Positions 21,095 through 33,937 of a stretch of DNA of 64,000 bases are shown piece by piece. The position numbers were made by a program, and so were the translations under genes. Each line of letters begins with the position of its first letter. Position 1 is the stretch's first letter. Source of the DNA: Heterohyrax brucei (taxonomy: Eukaryota; Chordata; Mammalia; Hyracoidea; Procaviidae); contig CM053146.1 in assembly GCA_028571685.1 (NCBI GenBank), positions 116,721,431-116,785,430 of the forward strand, written 5' to 3'. The notes under the pieces are model-generated. The model had not been told where the DNA came from. It searched no databases and saw only the letters and a list, made by a program, of their open reading frames with translations.

Positions 21095-22166
21095 TTTAGA
21101 AAAAACAAGGTGACAAGGGGCTGGCTGCTCTCTCGCTTCAAAGCAAAATAAAGTAAAAGAGAAAAACCTTACGCTGTATTTGGTCTCTCTTCTCACAGTA
21201 TGGACTGACTTTCTACCGCTTTCATTTTTCTGAAGTAGTTATTTTCCCCTCCTTTGATTTAGCCAATATGTTTTCTCTGAAGAATTCAACTGGGATTATT
21301 TTATAAGGTCAAACAACCACTGCTCCAATTATTTTTTTCTAACTTGATTTGCGTTAGGAGAATGTGTTTAAATTCCTAGTCCTATGCATTAGCAGATAAT
21401 AGTCAATATGTTTTAAAGAATTGGAGTAACCATTTCTTTTCTCAAGGGATCTACTCAGAGTGAGTAAATACAAGATATCCATCTATGCATATTTTCTCTG
21501 AAATTTTCCTCCCGACGTTCTTTATACATCTAATATGCTAATAGATGTGATCTTTCCTACGGTGGGGAAGGGGAGCTGGAAGAGACAGAATTTATAATTC
21601 TGAGGATTTCATTTTTACCCAAACTGACCCTTTTGGAAAAAGAAGCTAGCTTTTCTGTAGCCAAAAAAGGAGATAAATGTTGGCTTTAACTGGAAGCAAG
21701 AAAAATGAAAGTGAGGAAGGGTAACCAACTGTAAAGCTGTCTTTCCTTTTACCTGAGAACAGGGACAGAGTCTTGCTCTCTCTGATGTGCATATTCAATC
21801 AGCGCAGTAACAGGTCAAAAGACAAGTTGATATTTATGTGAACAAAAAAACTATGCTGTCTTTTATATCCAAAAGATTAATTTTGGGGACTTTTCTTCAG
21901 GTAATATCTGTCCCTTCTCTTTTTCTAACTTTTTGGACAATTACATTTTTTCCTAGTCTTTTTGAAATATGTATGACTGAGAAAGAGAAAGAAAAAGAAA
22001 CAACCCTGTTGCCATCAAGTCAACCCCTACTCGACTACTAATCTTGAACTTTCTAGTTTTATTACATTTCAGTGTCTCTACACCGTCAGTTCCTGGACTT
22101 AAGGTGGCAGATGCTAGGGGAAGGGACTCATATCAGTCATCATTATGGTTGAAGCTGTAAGACAGG
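21095..22166. other. Mostly unique sequence
   Basis: A short reverse AfroSINE tail (gttgccatcaagtcaacccc) lies at 22008-22030. The rest has no recognised repeat or gene. Confidence 0.45.
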
Positions 22167-22264
22167 ATCGATTTCAGAGTGGCAAAATTGCTAGCTCTCA
22201 CATCAGACAGACTGAGCCTCTGGTCCTGGTTCTACCAATTACTAACTGTGTGGGCAAGTTTTTT
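22167..22264 (+). repeat. MIR SINE, 5' part
   Basis: A cagacagactgagcctctgg block, then ctaccaattactaactgtgt and gggcaagtt follow the MIR order. The 3' part resumes at 22441. Confidence 0.75.
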
Positions 22265-22440
22265 ACTCAGGGTGACTGTGACAGCCTCAGGGTGGCTGTA
22301 ACAACCGCCCAATCCATGACGCTCTTGACAGTGAAAGTGGAGAGTACCAGTAAGTATATCAGGACAATGGGTGTCTACCAAGACGGTTTGGGCCTAACTG
22401 TAGTGCATAGTCACCCTTCTCTTTTCTACTTTTTTTTTTG
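22265..22440. other. 176-bp insert in a MIR, unrecognised
   Basis: Interrupts the MIR. It starts with two imperfect copies of a cagggtgactgtgacagc-type unit and ends with a T run. I do not recognise a family, and no clear target-site duplication is visible. Confidence 0.5.
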
Positions 22441-22566
22441 AGGAAAAATGTAAATTTTTGAAAAATACCCGTTGTATAAGGCATTATATGAATTAAATAA
22501 TTCATACAGACTAATTAACACAGATCCTGGCATATACTAAGAGTCTATAAATGTTGGCTATTATTA
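22441..22566 (+). repeat. MIR SINE, 3' part
   Basis: atatgaattaaataattcat, acagatcctggcatatacta and ctataaatgttggctattat match the end of the MIR consensus. Confidence 0.75.
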
Positions 22567-23344
22567 TGGATATATATACACAAAATTTCATGTCTCTCAG
22601 GGCAATCTAGAATGTTAAATAGCAGTTATGATGAATATCTATTGTTTTCTTATCATACAGAACTTAATGAAAAATTTGGGGCTTATTCCTTAGAATGTGT
22701 GCTGTCTTCTTCTGTTATCTTGGGAATATCACCCTCACTCCTTGACATATATTTCACTAGACTGCTATTTCCTGTGGCTGGGATTAGAGGAAGAGTGTGT
22801 AGAGGACGCCATAGCAGTTCCAAACTTCAGTTTAAAATTTTCTGTTGCAATCAAATTGCCAGTGGAGAGTTTTTTCCTCCACTGAAGATTCCTTAGTAGA
22901 GAATTGCCTAGTAACTCCAGAAATTTTTGCATGGTTTTTCAATGGTTTCCTATGGCTCAAGGCACTTTTAAGTTGTTGCTCTGGCAATAAAAAGAGCTTG
23001 AATTTGAAATGTTAAAGATAATTCCCTGGTATCATACTGTAGTTTTAGTTTAGTAAGGAAACTTGAATATTCTTACTACAACTGGAATGAAAGCTCAGCT
23101 TTGTTGCACAGGAAGGCTGTGATAGCTAAAGAAGGGTGAAGGCCTTGGAAATACCTCATGTTCATCAGAGAAGGATTCTGAAGGATCTCCCTCAGAGCTT
23201 ATTAATGGACCCAGCCAGTCTGTGCTTGTTTTCTGTTTTGTATAATATTGCTTTGGGTTTTGTGGAGATCCATGAACAAATATTTTATTGATGGCATCAT
23301 AGAACTAACAGCTGAATTATTGATGATTGGCTCAAATCCAAGAG
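22567..23344. other. Unique sequence, no gene recognised
   Basis: Short overlapping reading frames at 22612-22896 show no domain. No repeat recognised. Confidence 0.4.
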
Positions 23345-23436
23345 ACACTCCTTGGAAACTCCATGGGGCAGTTTTACTGTGTTGTATAGGGTTGTTATAA
23401 GGCAGAATTGACTTGACAGCAACAGATTTTTTCAGT
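23345..23436 (+). repeat. AfroSINE 3' fragment
   Basis: ctccttggaaactccatggg followed by ggcagaattgacttgacagc; the head is missing. Confidence 0.85.
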
Positions 23437-24029
23437 CTCTTGTTAGAGCTCTAGATAGCAGCTTCATTCATTCATCCATTCATCTATCCGTCCACCAGCC
23501 CATCCATCTTTTCAACAAATATTTTTTGAGCCCACTGTTATGTCCTAGGATCAAATGATAAATAATATTCAGTGTTTGCCCTGTGGCTCCAATTTTTCAC
23601 CTCTCCTTCTATGCTACATAACTTTTTGGTTATCTTCCAGTTTGACCATGGTCTCAGGCACTAGACTTGCTTTGGCCAATGAGTTGTTGGCAAGCATGAT
23701 ATAAGTAAAGGCTTGTTCTCACTTTTCCTCTAGGTCACTGTAAAAATGCCTACACCATCCTATAGAGTGATTAGAGACATGTGGAATAGAAATGATAGCT
23801 CAATAGCTCAATCACACCAGCCAAGAACATCCCAAATCAGCTGAAAGCCAGTAACTCTCACATGTCAGTACATCCGCCTTACATTTATGCCTTTAAGAGA
23901 GTCCAGCTGTGACCAGAAGCACCACTAAGCCCAGCCCCGCCTAAAACAGCAGACCTCCTAATCAATCTTCCCTGACACACGAGCCAGAATTTCTTATTGC
24001 TATATGCCATTCCCCTATGTGTTTGTCAG
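23437..24029. other. ATTC-rich simple repeat and unassigned old repeat
   Basis: 23461-23510 is ATTC/ATCC-rich. The following stretch with ctttggccaatgagttgttg resembles an old mammalian repeat I cannot name. Confidence 0.35.
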
Positions 24030-24584
24030 TGTCTTGGTATCTGGTACTGCTCTAACAGAAATACCACAAGTGGATGGCTTTGACAAAGCAAAGTTTATTC
24101 TTATGTAGGCCGGTAGGCTACAAGATCGAATTCAGAGTACTGCTTCCTAGGGAACACTCTGACTGATGCCTCTGAATGAAGGTCCTTGTGTCTTGCATCA
24201 GTTTTTCTTTGGGCTGAGAGCACGTTCACACAGGAATCTTAGGTCTGAAAGATATACTCTGCTCTTGATGCTGCTTTCTTGACGACATGTGGTCCTAGCC
24301 CTCAGCTTGTTTTCCTTTCTTTTTATCTCGTGTAGGATAAAAGCATAAAAGGCGCAAGCCACACCCCAGGGAAACTCCCTTTACATTGGAGCAGGGAGGT
24401 GACCTTCAGAAGGGCATTACAGTCACACCGTAATCCTCTTTAACATAATCCAGTCTACCAGCAGAGGTTGGGATTTACAATATAGGAACATCACAAATTG
24501 GAAGACAATCACATGATATTGGGAATCATTGCTCAGCCAAATTGCTACCCACATTTTTGCAGGGACGCACTACAATCTATGACA
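24030..24584 (-). mobile_element. Solo LTR of a MaLR/ERVL-like retroelement, copy 1
   Basis: Begins tgtcttggtatctggtactg and ends ctatgaca (TG...CA termini). It is alignable by eye along its length with the element at 44488-45022, including the actgctctaacagaaatacc and gggaatcattgctcagccaa blocks. No internal retroviral genes flank it. A short duplication is not clear here. Confidence 0.7.
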
Positions 24585-25360
24585 GTTTGTCACACTGTGG
24601 GGTCTTGTGTGTTGCATGATTCTAGAAACTAGAAATGATGCCAGAGATCACATAATAGAATTTTGAAAGACCAATGAGCTCTTCATGCCAAATACCTTTT
24701 TCCAACAATATAAACAGTGATTATACACATGGAATAACAGGAATCAATTCAATTTAGTGGAAAGAGATGATGGAAAAGCTCAACATTGTCAGTCAAATCA
24801 AGTCCAGGGGCTGACTGCAGAAACAACCATCAGTTGATTGTTCATCAATATGCTAGTTCAAGTTGAAGTTCAGCCATCAGTATGTTAGTTCAAGCTGAAG
24901 CTGAAGAAAATTAGAACAATTCCATGAGAGCCAAAGCACAACCTTGAGTATATCACACCTGAATTCAGAGACCATCTCAAGCATAGATTTGACACATTGA
25001 ACACTAAGGACCAAAGAAGAGACCAGTTGTAGAGTGACATCAAAGGTAACATACATGAAGAAAGCATTAAAAATACAGGAAAGGATGCAAAGAACAAAAC
25101 AGATGTCAGACAAAACTCTAAAACTTGCTGTTGAGCATCAAATAGCTAAAGCAGATGAAAGATGAAGTAAAACAATTAAACAGAACATTTCAAAGGGCAG
25201 CTCTAGAAGTCAAGGTAAAGTACTGTAATGGCATGTGCAAAGACCTGGAGTTAGGAAACAAAAGGGAAGAGCATACTCTGCAATTTTCAAGCTGGAAAAT
25301 CTGAAGAAAAGATTCAAGCCTGAGTTGCAATATTAGAGCATTCTACAGGCTACATATTAA

Positions 25361-26577
25361 GTGACACAGGAAGAATCAAAAGAAGACCGAAGGAATAAAC
25401 AGAGTTACCATACCAAAAAAAGAACCAGTCCGTGTTCAGCTGCTTCAGGAGACAGCATATCATCAGTACTGAAGGAAGAGGCCCAAAATGCACTGAAGAC
25501 GTTGGCAAAGAACAAGGCTTCCGGAATGGAAGGGACACCAGTTGGGATGTTTTAACATCTGAACATCTCAATGAAGTGATATGTGCTGGAAGTGCTCATT
25601 TGTCTATGCCAAGAAATTTGCAAGATAACTACCTGGCCAACTGTCTGGAACAGGTATTTTTGCAAATTCTCAAGAAATATGGTCTGACTGGTTCACACAC
25701 AAGGAAAATTTTGCTGAAGATCATTCATAATCAGTTGTAGTAGCACAAGGACAAGGAAAGCCAGAAATTCAAGGGGCGTTTGGAAGAGAATGTAGAACAA
25801 GGAATGTCATTGCTGATGTCAAATGAATTTTAGCAGAAAGCAGAGAGTACCAGAAAGATGCTTGTGTTTCATTAATTATGCAAAGGTATTTGACTGTATG
25901 CATCATAGGAAATTTCAAAGAATGAGAATTCCACAACACTTAATATCGTTCATGAGGAACTTGTACATAGGGCAAGAGATAGTCATTTGAGCAGAACATG
26001 GGGATACACATGATTTCAAGTCAGAAAAGGTGTGCGTCAGGGTTGCATTCCTTCACAGTCCTCAGTCAATCTGTATGCGGAGCAAATTATCCAAGAAACT
26101 GTACTATGTCAAGAAGAACTCGACATTAGGATTAGAGGAAGACTCATTAATAATCTGTGTTATGCAAATATCACCTTGTTTACTGAAAGCAAAGACAACT
26201 TAAAGCACTTTCAAAGACCATAGCCTTTAGTATGGATTACACCTCAACATAAGGAAAACAAGCAGTATCACAACTGGACCAATCAGCAACATCATGATTG
26301 AAGTTGTCAAGGATTTCATTTTACTTGGATTTATGATCAACACTCTTGGAAGCAGCAGTCAAGAAATGACATGGCACAACACTTTGGGAGCATCTGCTCC
26401 AATGACCTCATTAAAGTGTTAAAGAGCAAAGTTGTCACCTTGAAAACAAAGCTACTCTTGACCCAAGCCATAGTGTTTTCAGTCAGCTCTGATGCATATG
26501 AAAGTTGCACACTGAATAAGGAAGACTGAAAAATTTATGGCTTTGATTTACATTGTTGGAAGAGAATAGTGAAAATA
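25361..26577 (+). pseudogene. BovB reverse transcriptase remnant
   Basis: Readable blocks in order: EEAQNALKTLAKNKASGMEG (RT start), NYLANCLEQVFLQILKKYGL, RQGCIPSQSSVNLYAEQII (the RQGC block) and GRLINNLCYANITLFTES. The last corresponds to the YADD catalytic motif, here YANI, so the active site is lost. Blocks are in different frames. Enzyme family: RTE-type non-LTR reverse transcriptase. Confidence 0.88.
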
Positions 26578-27135
26578 CAGGGATGGACAATTAAGTTCAG
26601 AAACTCATTTTAGAAAAAATGCGCATGCTTCACTGCTAAATATAACTACAGTTATCTCTGAAGCACTCCCTTTGGAAGCTGTGCACCAATGCCCATGCCC
26701 TGTCCAACCTTCAAAGCAATTCTGGAACTTCTTTCCTGAAATGGCCATCAGAGCTGTCATCATATTACCCTTGCCATCCTGAACATTGAAATTTCTTCTT
26801 GTCAATAGTTTCTTTAACTTTGGGTAAAGAAAAAAGTCCTGGGGGACCAGATCAGGTGAATAGGGAGTGTGTTCTAATACAGTTGTTTACTGTACTGGCT
26901 CAAAACTCCCTCACAGGTAACTATACAATTAAATTCACAAACTTGCCATGGTGCCATGGTGTGCAATGGTCATTCCAGAACGAGTTTCAAAATTGCTTTG
27001 AAGGGTGAACCAAGTGTTGGCATTGGTGCTTAGCTTCCCAAAAGGAGTACTTTGAAGGTGACCATAGTGATGTTCGGTAATGAGATATATAGCACTTAGA
27101 ACAATTAAGTTCGAAGATGTAATTGTTGGACCTAG
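26578..27135 (-). mobile_element. mariner-derived palindromic element, copy 3
   Basis: Inserted in the BovB between the -gaatagtgaaaata and -acaaacaaatctgtcttg blocks, which are contiguous in other copies. TA lies at 26576-26577 and 27136-27137. Ends cagggatggacaatt and, reversed, ctaggtccaacaatt. Arms of about 175 bp pair. The minus strand encodes MTALMAISGKKFQNCFEGW. Confidence 0.92.
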
Positions 27136-27436
27136 TACCTAACAAACAAATCTGTCTTGAAAGAAGAATAGAATGCCCCTTAGAAGCAAGGACAGTGAAA
27201 CTATGTCTCACATACTCAGGACATGTTATTAGGAGGGATGAGTCCCTGGAGAAGGACATCGTGCTTGGCAAACTAGAGGGTCAGTGAAAAAGAGGCCATC
27301 AGTAAGATGGATTGACATGGTGACGGCAACAGTGAGCTCAAGCATAACAACACTTGTGAGGACAGTGCAGGACCAGGCAGTATTTCTTTCTGTTGTGAGT
27401 CAGAATGGACTTCAAGGCACCTAACAACATATGCCA

Positions 27437-27562
27437 CTGGTCATGCTGTTGTTTAGAGCTTGGCTGCTAACCAAAAGTTTGGCAGTTCAAATCCACCAGC
27501 AATTCTGCTTTCTCCCATAAGATCACCATCAGTTGCGATGAACTAGCTGGCTGTGGGTTTAT
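27437..27562 (+). repeat. AfroSINE, internally deleted
   Basis: gcttggctgctaaccaaaag and gcagttcaaatccaccagca are clear; the middle is short and the tail is altered. Confidence 0.75.
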
Positions 27563-27566
27563 GCGC

Positions 27567-27735
27567 CATTCAGGAGACCTGGTTACACAGTGGTTAGGAG
27601 AATGGCTGCTAATCAAAAAGCTGGCTATTTGATCTTCTCAGTCACCTCTTGGAAACCCCATGGGATGGTTCTACGCTGTCCTATAGGATCTCTATGAGTC
27701 TAAGTGGACTTGACAGCAACAGGTTTTATATGGCA
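27567..27735 (+). repeat. AfroSINE
   Basis: acctggttacacagtggtta head, gtcctataggatctctatga and gtggacttgacagcaacagg tail. Confidence 0.88.
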
Positions 27736-28884
27736 TTGAAGTACTGCGGTTGGTTACTGTTTAACATTTTGTGAGAACTGTTAATGGAGCAACCTTCAAA
27801 GACTCTTGTCATCATATCTTTTCTCCTTGACAACCACACCCCATCCTTCTAAAACGTTTTGTGTACCTGCCCATGTGATGTTCTAACAATTTCTTTCTAA
27901 GAACTCCAGTGGCCATTTGGGGATATTTGTGTTCTTTCTTCTGAAAGACTGAACTGTAAAAATCTTATGAGCGTCTGGGTGGACAAAATGAAAGCCTATT
28001 TGTGCAGAGCTCATATAATAGTGGAGGATACTCTGAATGGATAAACGCACAAATAAAAGCACAATGTAGAAAATACTAAGCTTTACTTGTTTTCGTATTC
28101 GGTTCTAGAAAGATGAAACTTTACCGGAAACGTTTCATTTAAAAAATACTAAGATACTTAAGTAGATCATACATTCATTTAACAAATACATGTTGAACAT
28201 CTTATAAGCACAGAGTAGCGAACTTTGCTTGCAGTGTATAAAAAATAAGCCCCTAAAGAATTTATAAGCTGTAGGAGGCTGATGATATACAAAATTAACA
28301 TAAAACAGAAGGAATGAAGTGCTAAACCAGAGATTAAAAGTATAATTTAAGCTGGGGACAAGGAGTGGTTAATTCACATTAGGAAAATCATGAAGTACCC
28401 AAGGAAGAAATACAGTTTAAGCTGGACTTTGAAAAACTAGATATTTATATCTACTCAATAACAATAATTCTGCAACATAAAAGGAATCAGAGTATTGCAG
28501 AAGCTTAGTTGATTGGCTCTATGATTTGGGAAAGAGAAGGCTGCAGAGGAACATAATCTAGAAATAAAGACATCTCAGAGGCCTGGTTCTCTATTGGTAG
28601 TACAACTCATTGATGTGACTTTTGCCGATTCACTTAGCCAGTGACATATCTCACCTCAGTAATGAGTAAAGTGATTCTGATGATTGATACAGACCTTTCT
28701 AGCTTGAAGATCTTGGGTAACCTAATTAAAGTGTTTGTCATGAGCTTAATATCTATGAAGTGGTCAACATTTTTTGTTCTTATTAAAGGTAGGGTAAGCT
28801 CAGTAACTGGATATCAGCGTGGAAACTGTTCTTGGCATCAGAGAGTCATTTTTCTGGAGGGAAGAGCTTTGTGGAAAGGTAGTA
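27736..28884. other. Unique sequence, no gene recognised
   Basis: About 1.1 kb of AT-rich DNA. The reading frame 28641-28949 shows no domain and overlaps a MIR. Confidence 0.4.
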
Positions 28885-29060
28885 CCAGAAAGTGGAGAGA
28901 CTGTCAGACCTACCTGGGCTCAGCAGCTGACATTGTCATCAGCACTTGATTCTTCATAAGTTACTTAAATTCTCTAGGCCTCACCTGAAAAGTGGAATAA
29001 TAATCTTGCGTCTTAAAATAAGGATCAAATAAAGTAGTTTATTTATACCACACCTAGAAG
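28885..29060 (+). repeat. MIR SINE
   Basis: gtcagacctacctgggctca, attctctaggcctcacctga and gcgtcttaaaataaggatca follow MIR. Confidence 0.65.
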
Positions 29061-31744
29061 TGGAGTGCTCAAGCAAAGTTTAACCATTAATGGTTCACTG
29101 TGGATAATGTATGAGTGAATAGACGAGACCTTGGCGTAAGAGCATACCTCACTGTACACAAAAGCTATGCTCCTTAGTGATCACATGTCATTTAAATTTT
29201 TGTATCTCTTTCATATGTCAAATTCACTGTTTTAATCTCTGTTGTGACTCTTGCTAAATGATGATTTCATAGATTACACAAAATTTGATTTTACAAAACA
29301 AATTAACTTTTTATCTTAAAGGATAGATTATAAAACAAGGCCAAGTGTGCTATAAATCGCTCGTTCTCTATCCAGTGTTCTCTCTCCTTCTTTCTTATCA
29401 AGAATTTATTTGGGGCAGCATAGTAACAACTGAAAGATGATTCTTGCAGTAAAGGTGGTCAATGAGATTTAACTAAAGGTAATAGGAAAGGCATCAGGAA
29501 GACTCCCTTTTTAACCCTTACTTTCTTGTTGGAAATGGAGGATAGACATCTGAAGACCCAGAGACATTCTGTGATTTTGAGAATGAATGTCACACGTTAA
29601 AGACGGTGGAGCACCAAGAAAGAAGGGTTGGGGTCTCTGATGGCTCTGTGATGCTGCTATACCAGCCCTGGACTGTCCTTCTCTAGAATTTTTATGAGAC
29701 AGCAATATACTTCTTTTTTGACTGAGCCTCTGTTATTTCCGTTCTCTGACACCAACAGTTTATTGCAGTTCCTAATTGATTCATCCAGCTATATTTGTGA
29801 TGCTGTCCATTTCAATGAGCTGGAAGTGTCAGAACTGGAAGTCACAGTAATAATCATGCTTGAACACATCCCCAAGCTAATCATTTGTGCAAGATCCCAC
29901 AAGACTAGCCAGTTAATATTGGCAGTGCTGCTATTTGTCAGCAAAGTTTGTGAAACCTTCATTTAGATGCTGAGGGCAGTATATAGGAAGGCTACTTAGC
30001 CTAGTGTTGAAGGTCCAGGAGGTCCTCATTAGGACGAGGAGTACCTGCTATAGGATACAGGAAAGCAGCAATTAGCTAAGACAGAGATAGAAGAAAAGGC
30101 CGTAGGGAGAGAAAAGGGGTTTACAGGCAAAATAAACTGTTTGCAAAGTCCCTGAGGGAAAAAAAACAACTTGAGATACATGAAGGAATTGCAAGTGTTT
30201 CATGTATAAACGAAGCATTGTGTCAACAGCAAGAAACGGAATAGAGAGTGGTAACAAATGAGATGGGAGAGCTAGGCAGGTCAATGGACCACAAAGCTTT
30301 TTAAACCATGCTTAGATGTTTCACACCATACTGAAAGGAATCAGTTCATTTTTAGAAGACCCTGTGGCGGCAAGATGGAGAAAGGGTGGGATGGTCTGAG
30401 TTGGTTGGTGCAGCAAGCCAGGTGCAAGATGACAGTGACTGCACTAAGGGGGTGGTGTTGGAGATCCAGAGAGTAAACAGATTCGAGAGAGAATTTGGGA
30501 GTAGAACCAACTGGACTTGGTGACTGATTGGCTTAGAAACAAGGAAGATGCCCAGGTTTCTGGCTTCAGTGACTGGACAGAAGGAGAAGCAGGCATGAAT
30601 TACTGGCACCGGGGTAGTACCAGTTTTAAACTCTCATAGATGGCATACTTGCTGCCTCTGAGGAGTGTCTGAAATGTCTATTTCCTGTTTAAAAATGAGC
30701 TGCATAGCAATTGGCTTAGTGAAAATTAAATTTTATTGATAAGAAGAGTAGGCCATCTGGCTGTCCCCTGACTGGTTGATATCTATTTCTCTGAGTATAA
30801 TAAAGATATAACCTTTGCCACAGGAAGCTATTATCTGATATTATTTATTTCCTGATAAAAAAGGAGCAAATCATGCCTGGACATCTGTAGAAAATGAGTT
30901 TCTAATAAAGCCAAGGTAGTTAATGTCTAAATGGGGATTTCTCCTGTGATGATAAATGGCTACTCTGTTGAATAGTTCCCATAAAACTCAGCAGGTGAGA
31001 GGGTAGAGACATTGTGTGATTGTCAATGAGACAGTAAAAGGATGTTTGTTTATTGGATTTTTAAGCAACAATGAACCCTAATTCTTAGGAAGAATGAAGA
31101 TGTTTTGGTGTACTCGTCTAACAATTTAAGAACTTCTGCTTCAGAAAAAAAAAATATATATACATATATATATATAATGGCACATTCAGTGGATAATAGA
31201 AAAAAAATGTGAAAGAGGCTACTGGGGAAAATACTCAATAGTTATCATGTGTAGTAGTGCAGTGTTAATAGCTCAAAGAACAAATAACCCATATTGCCGA
31301 CCATTCAGTGCACACAAAGGCTGTTTTTTAGTGATTGTGTTTGTTATCTTTGCTGACAAAATCTTCTACCGCTAGACTGCTGCCTCTGTTGGTCAGCTGC
31401 TGCAATGTAGCAGCAAGAGGTAAAGCGCATGAACTATATAACTTTATCTTAATTATCTGGTTCTTTTTCTCCTAAACAATGAAAAATAACTGTTCCCATA
31501 ACATTGGAGGTAATACAAACTCACAAGACCCGAGTATGAATGGATATGCCACACATTATTGCTGTCTCTGCCTCTTGATTCAGTTCGGATAGGGAGTGTA
31601 AATAGGAAAGCAAGAGGGAGGTGACCGTGTCTACGGATAGTTGTTGCCCACAGTGGTCACTGGACTAGAATGGAATATGTGATCATCCTCAACTAGCTGT
31701 GAGCAGATGCCCGCAGGTGTTCGTCTTGTTAGAGACAGTTCTGT
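29061..31744. other. No gene recognised; one old repeat possible
   Basis: 30335-30605 resembles a widespread old mammalian repeat (gattggcttagaaacaagga followed by a caggtttctggcttcagtga block). A TA-rich simple stretch lies at 31150-31176. Otherwise unique. Confidence 0.4.
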
Positions 31745-32180
31745 AGAACCAGCCTGTATTAGTTACAGTCAGACTAAGCTGCCATAACAAAAAGACTCAA
31801 ATATGCAGTTACTCAGAGAAGATAAAAATTTACTTCTCTGTCATATATTAGTTTAGAGATGGGGATAAGGGGAGAGGAAAGGTCCAGGATAGATAGATGG
31901 TTCTGTTCCATAAGCCATCTAGGGGTCGCCTTCCCTTAGCTTATTGTCCTCAGCTGCATGGGCAAAGGTAGGTCACAAAAATCACATCTTCTTTACAGCC
32001 TAAGAGAAGAGGAAAAGAGAATGGAGGACAATCAGCTTTCTTAAAAGATATAACCTGGAAGCTGCTCATCCCCTTGACCAGCGTGTCATCACATAGCCAC
32101 ATCCACCTGCAAGGGAAGCTGGAAAGCAGTCTTTAGTTGGGTAGCCAAATGCCCCATTATAACTCAAGAGTTTTCTCCTA
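31745..32180 (+). repeat. Ancient mammalian repeat, class unassigned
   Basis: cctgtattagttacagtcag, gctgccataacaaaaagact and gcaagggaagctggaaagca in order match an old dispersed element in outline. Confidence 0.4.
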
Positions 32181-32879
32181 CTAAAAAGAAATTAGGAAAA
32201 GTGATATCAGGAGACATATAATATTCCCTACCTTTAATCTGCTTTAGTGATTGTTCTGTTTTTCCAGGATGAGAATCTCATTTTATGGAATGTTTAGAGA
32301 GGGGTCCCTATATCTTGTTGATCATGTCCAGATGGTGACTGCCTATGGCTGAAAGAGGAGCCACTGAAAACTACAGGTTTCAAATGCCACTTTTAACTTG
32401 GTACAATTTAAAAATCTCATACATTCCAATGTAGCAAACTCAATATGATGATAATTGCACTGTCGATCATAATTACCATCCCACCCTAAACTACATCCAA
32501 GGGAACCATAGAGTATGTTAAGAATTTTCCTGTATTATTATTTCACAACCCTATCACTTGAACATGGCAAGCAAGATCCGCTACCAAGCAATTAATAATG
32601 ATAACATCCAAAACAGAAGGTGTTTTGTTTATGTTAAAAGGAAAGCAATATATTAGGAGTAATTTGCATTTCAGAATAGACAGGTTTGTTTCCATTAAGT
32701 CAGATGCTTGTCAGAAAGTTCAGATTTTTATTCTGTTCTGCAGTGTCAAAGTGGTGCTTTTCCTTCAGAGGACCGTGGTGTTCCTTGATGGGCTGAAATG
32801 AAGAGATCTTATGCTTGGAAATTCAGAAGACAGCCAGAATTTCCTATTTGGCACTACAAAGAAGCTCTTTGGAATCATT
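32181..32879. other. Unique sequence, no gene recognised
   Basis: AT-rich, no recognised repeat. Confidence 0.4.
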
Positions 32880-33095
32880 CTGGGCTCTCTGTATACTTCT
32901 ATTGCAGCCCTAACAATATTTTATCACAATTATCAGTTTTATAGTAATACCACCTATCTTTTCCCCTCAATTAACTCTAACTCCTTCAAGGGAGGAACAA
33001 TGTCTTCCCCAACTTTGTGTTTTCAAAGCTTAGTGCACACCTGACGCAAAGTGTGGGCTGTTTGAAATGTTGAGCGAATGCAGGAATGCTTGGAT
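32880..33095 (+). repeat. L2 LINE 3' end
   Basis: ctccttcaagggaggaacaa, gtgcacacctgacgcaaagt and a final ttgagcgaatgcagg follow the L2 3' terminus. Confidence 0.6.
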
Positions 33096-33381
33096 GGCTG
33101 AGGGAGAGTGGAAGCGGGGACAATGTCCCTAAAAGGGAATTGGGACACCTCTTTCCGTAAATCTAAATGAAAGGAGGAAAAGATGGTTCAAGGATACAGG
33201 AAGATTGAGAGGACTTGCAAGGTAAAGTTATTGTTAAGACGGCAGGGGGAGAATGAATCAGGACTGACACCTAGACTTGAGGCTAAAGTAGAAATGCAAG
33301 TTGATACCCTCTGCTGAGATTGAAGACTGAGGAAAGATGAACCTTTGGATGTAACTGGACTTTTAGAGATTGTGACCATTA
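33096..33381. other. No feature recognised
   Basis: A purine-rich stretch with no readable gene; possibly old repeat DNA. Confidence 0.3.
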
Positions 33382-33937
33382 TGTTTATGTGTCAACTTGG
33401 CTGGTTCATGATTCTCCGTGGTTTGGCAGTTACAACGTAGTTTGGCAGTCCTGTGATGATGTGGTCACTTAAGGCATGGTGAGGTCTCATGCAATGTAAT
33501 CACTTCCATGGTGGGATATGCTGTGAGTAGCCAATCAGTTGAAAGGGAGTTTCCTCAGGGGTGTGACCTGCATCAAACACGTAGGTGGGGTTTTCCTACA
33601 AGACTCAAGGGCTTTTGCTTCTTCTGGATCCTGTAGCTGGCTCCTGTTCATCTGACCTCTGGTTCCTGGGACTTAAGTTAGCAGTTTACTTCCTAACTTG
33701 CTTGCCTATCTTGGGATTCATTGATCTTCATAGCCTGTGACCAAAAGCCCTGCTGTCTAGCCTGCTAATCTTTGATTTACCAACCCCAGTGGCTGTATGA
33801 ATCAGAAGTCTCTATCTTGACCCAGGGACTTAAGATGTTCCTGCCTCAACTGTGTGAGTCCTTTCCTTGATACAAATCTCTCTCTGTATTTAAACGCTTT
33901 ACTGATTTTGCTTTTCTAGAGAACGTGGCATAAGACA
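33382..33937 (+). mobile_element. LTR-like element (ERVL/MaLR type)
   Basis: Begins tgtttatgtgtcaacttggc and ends gaacgtggcataagaca, with gatacaaatctctctctgta (a polyadenylation-side region) near the end. This order is that of an old ERVL-type LTR. No clear target duplication. Confidence 0.55.

Larger units (their letters stand above)
24758..27425 (+). mobile_element. BovB/RTE LINE, 5'-truncated, interrupted by mariner
   Basis: Starts within the region between endonuclease and reverse transcriptase and ends with the typical cacctaacaaca terminus. A mariner element occupies 26578-27135. The coding sequence is broken by many stops and frameshifts. Confidence 0.9.
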
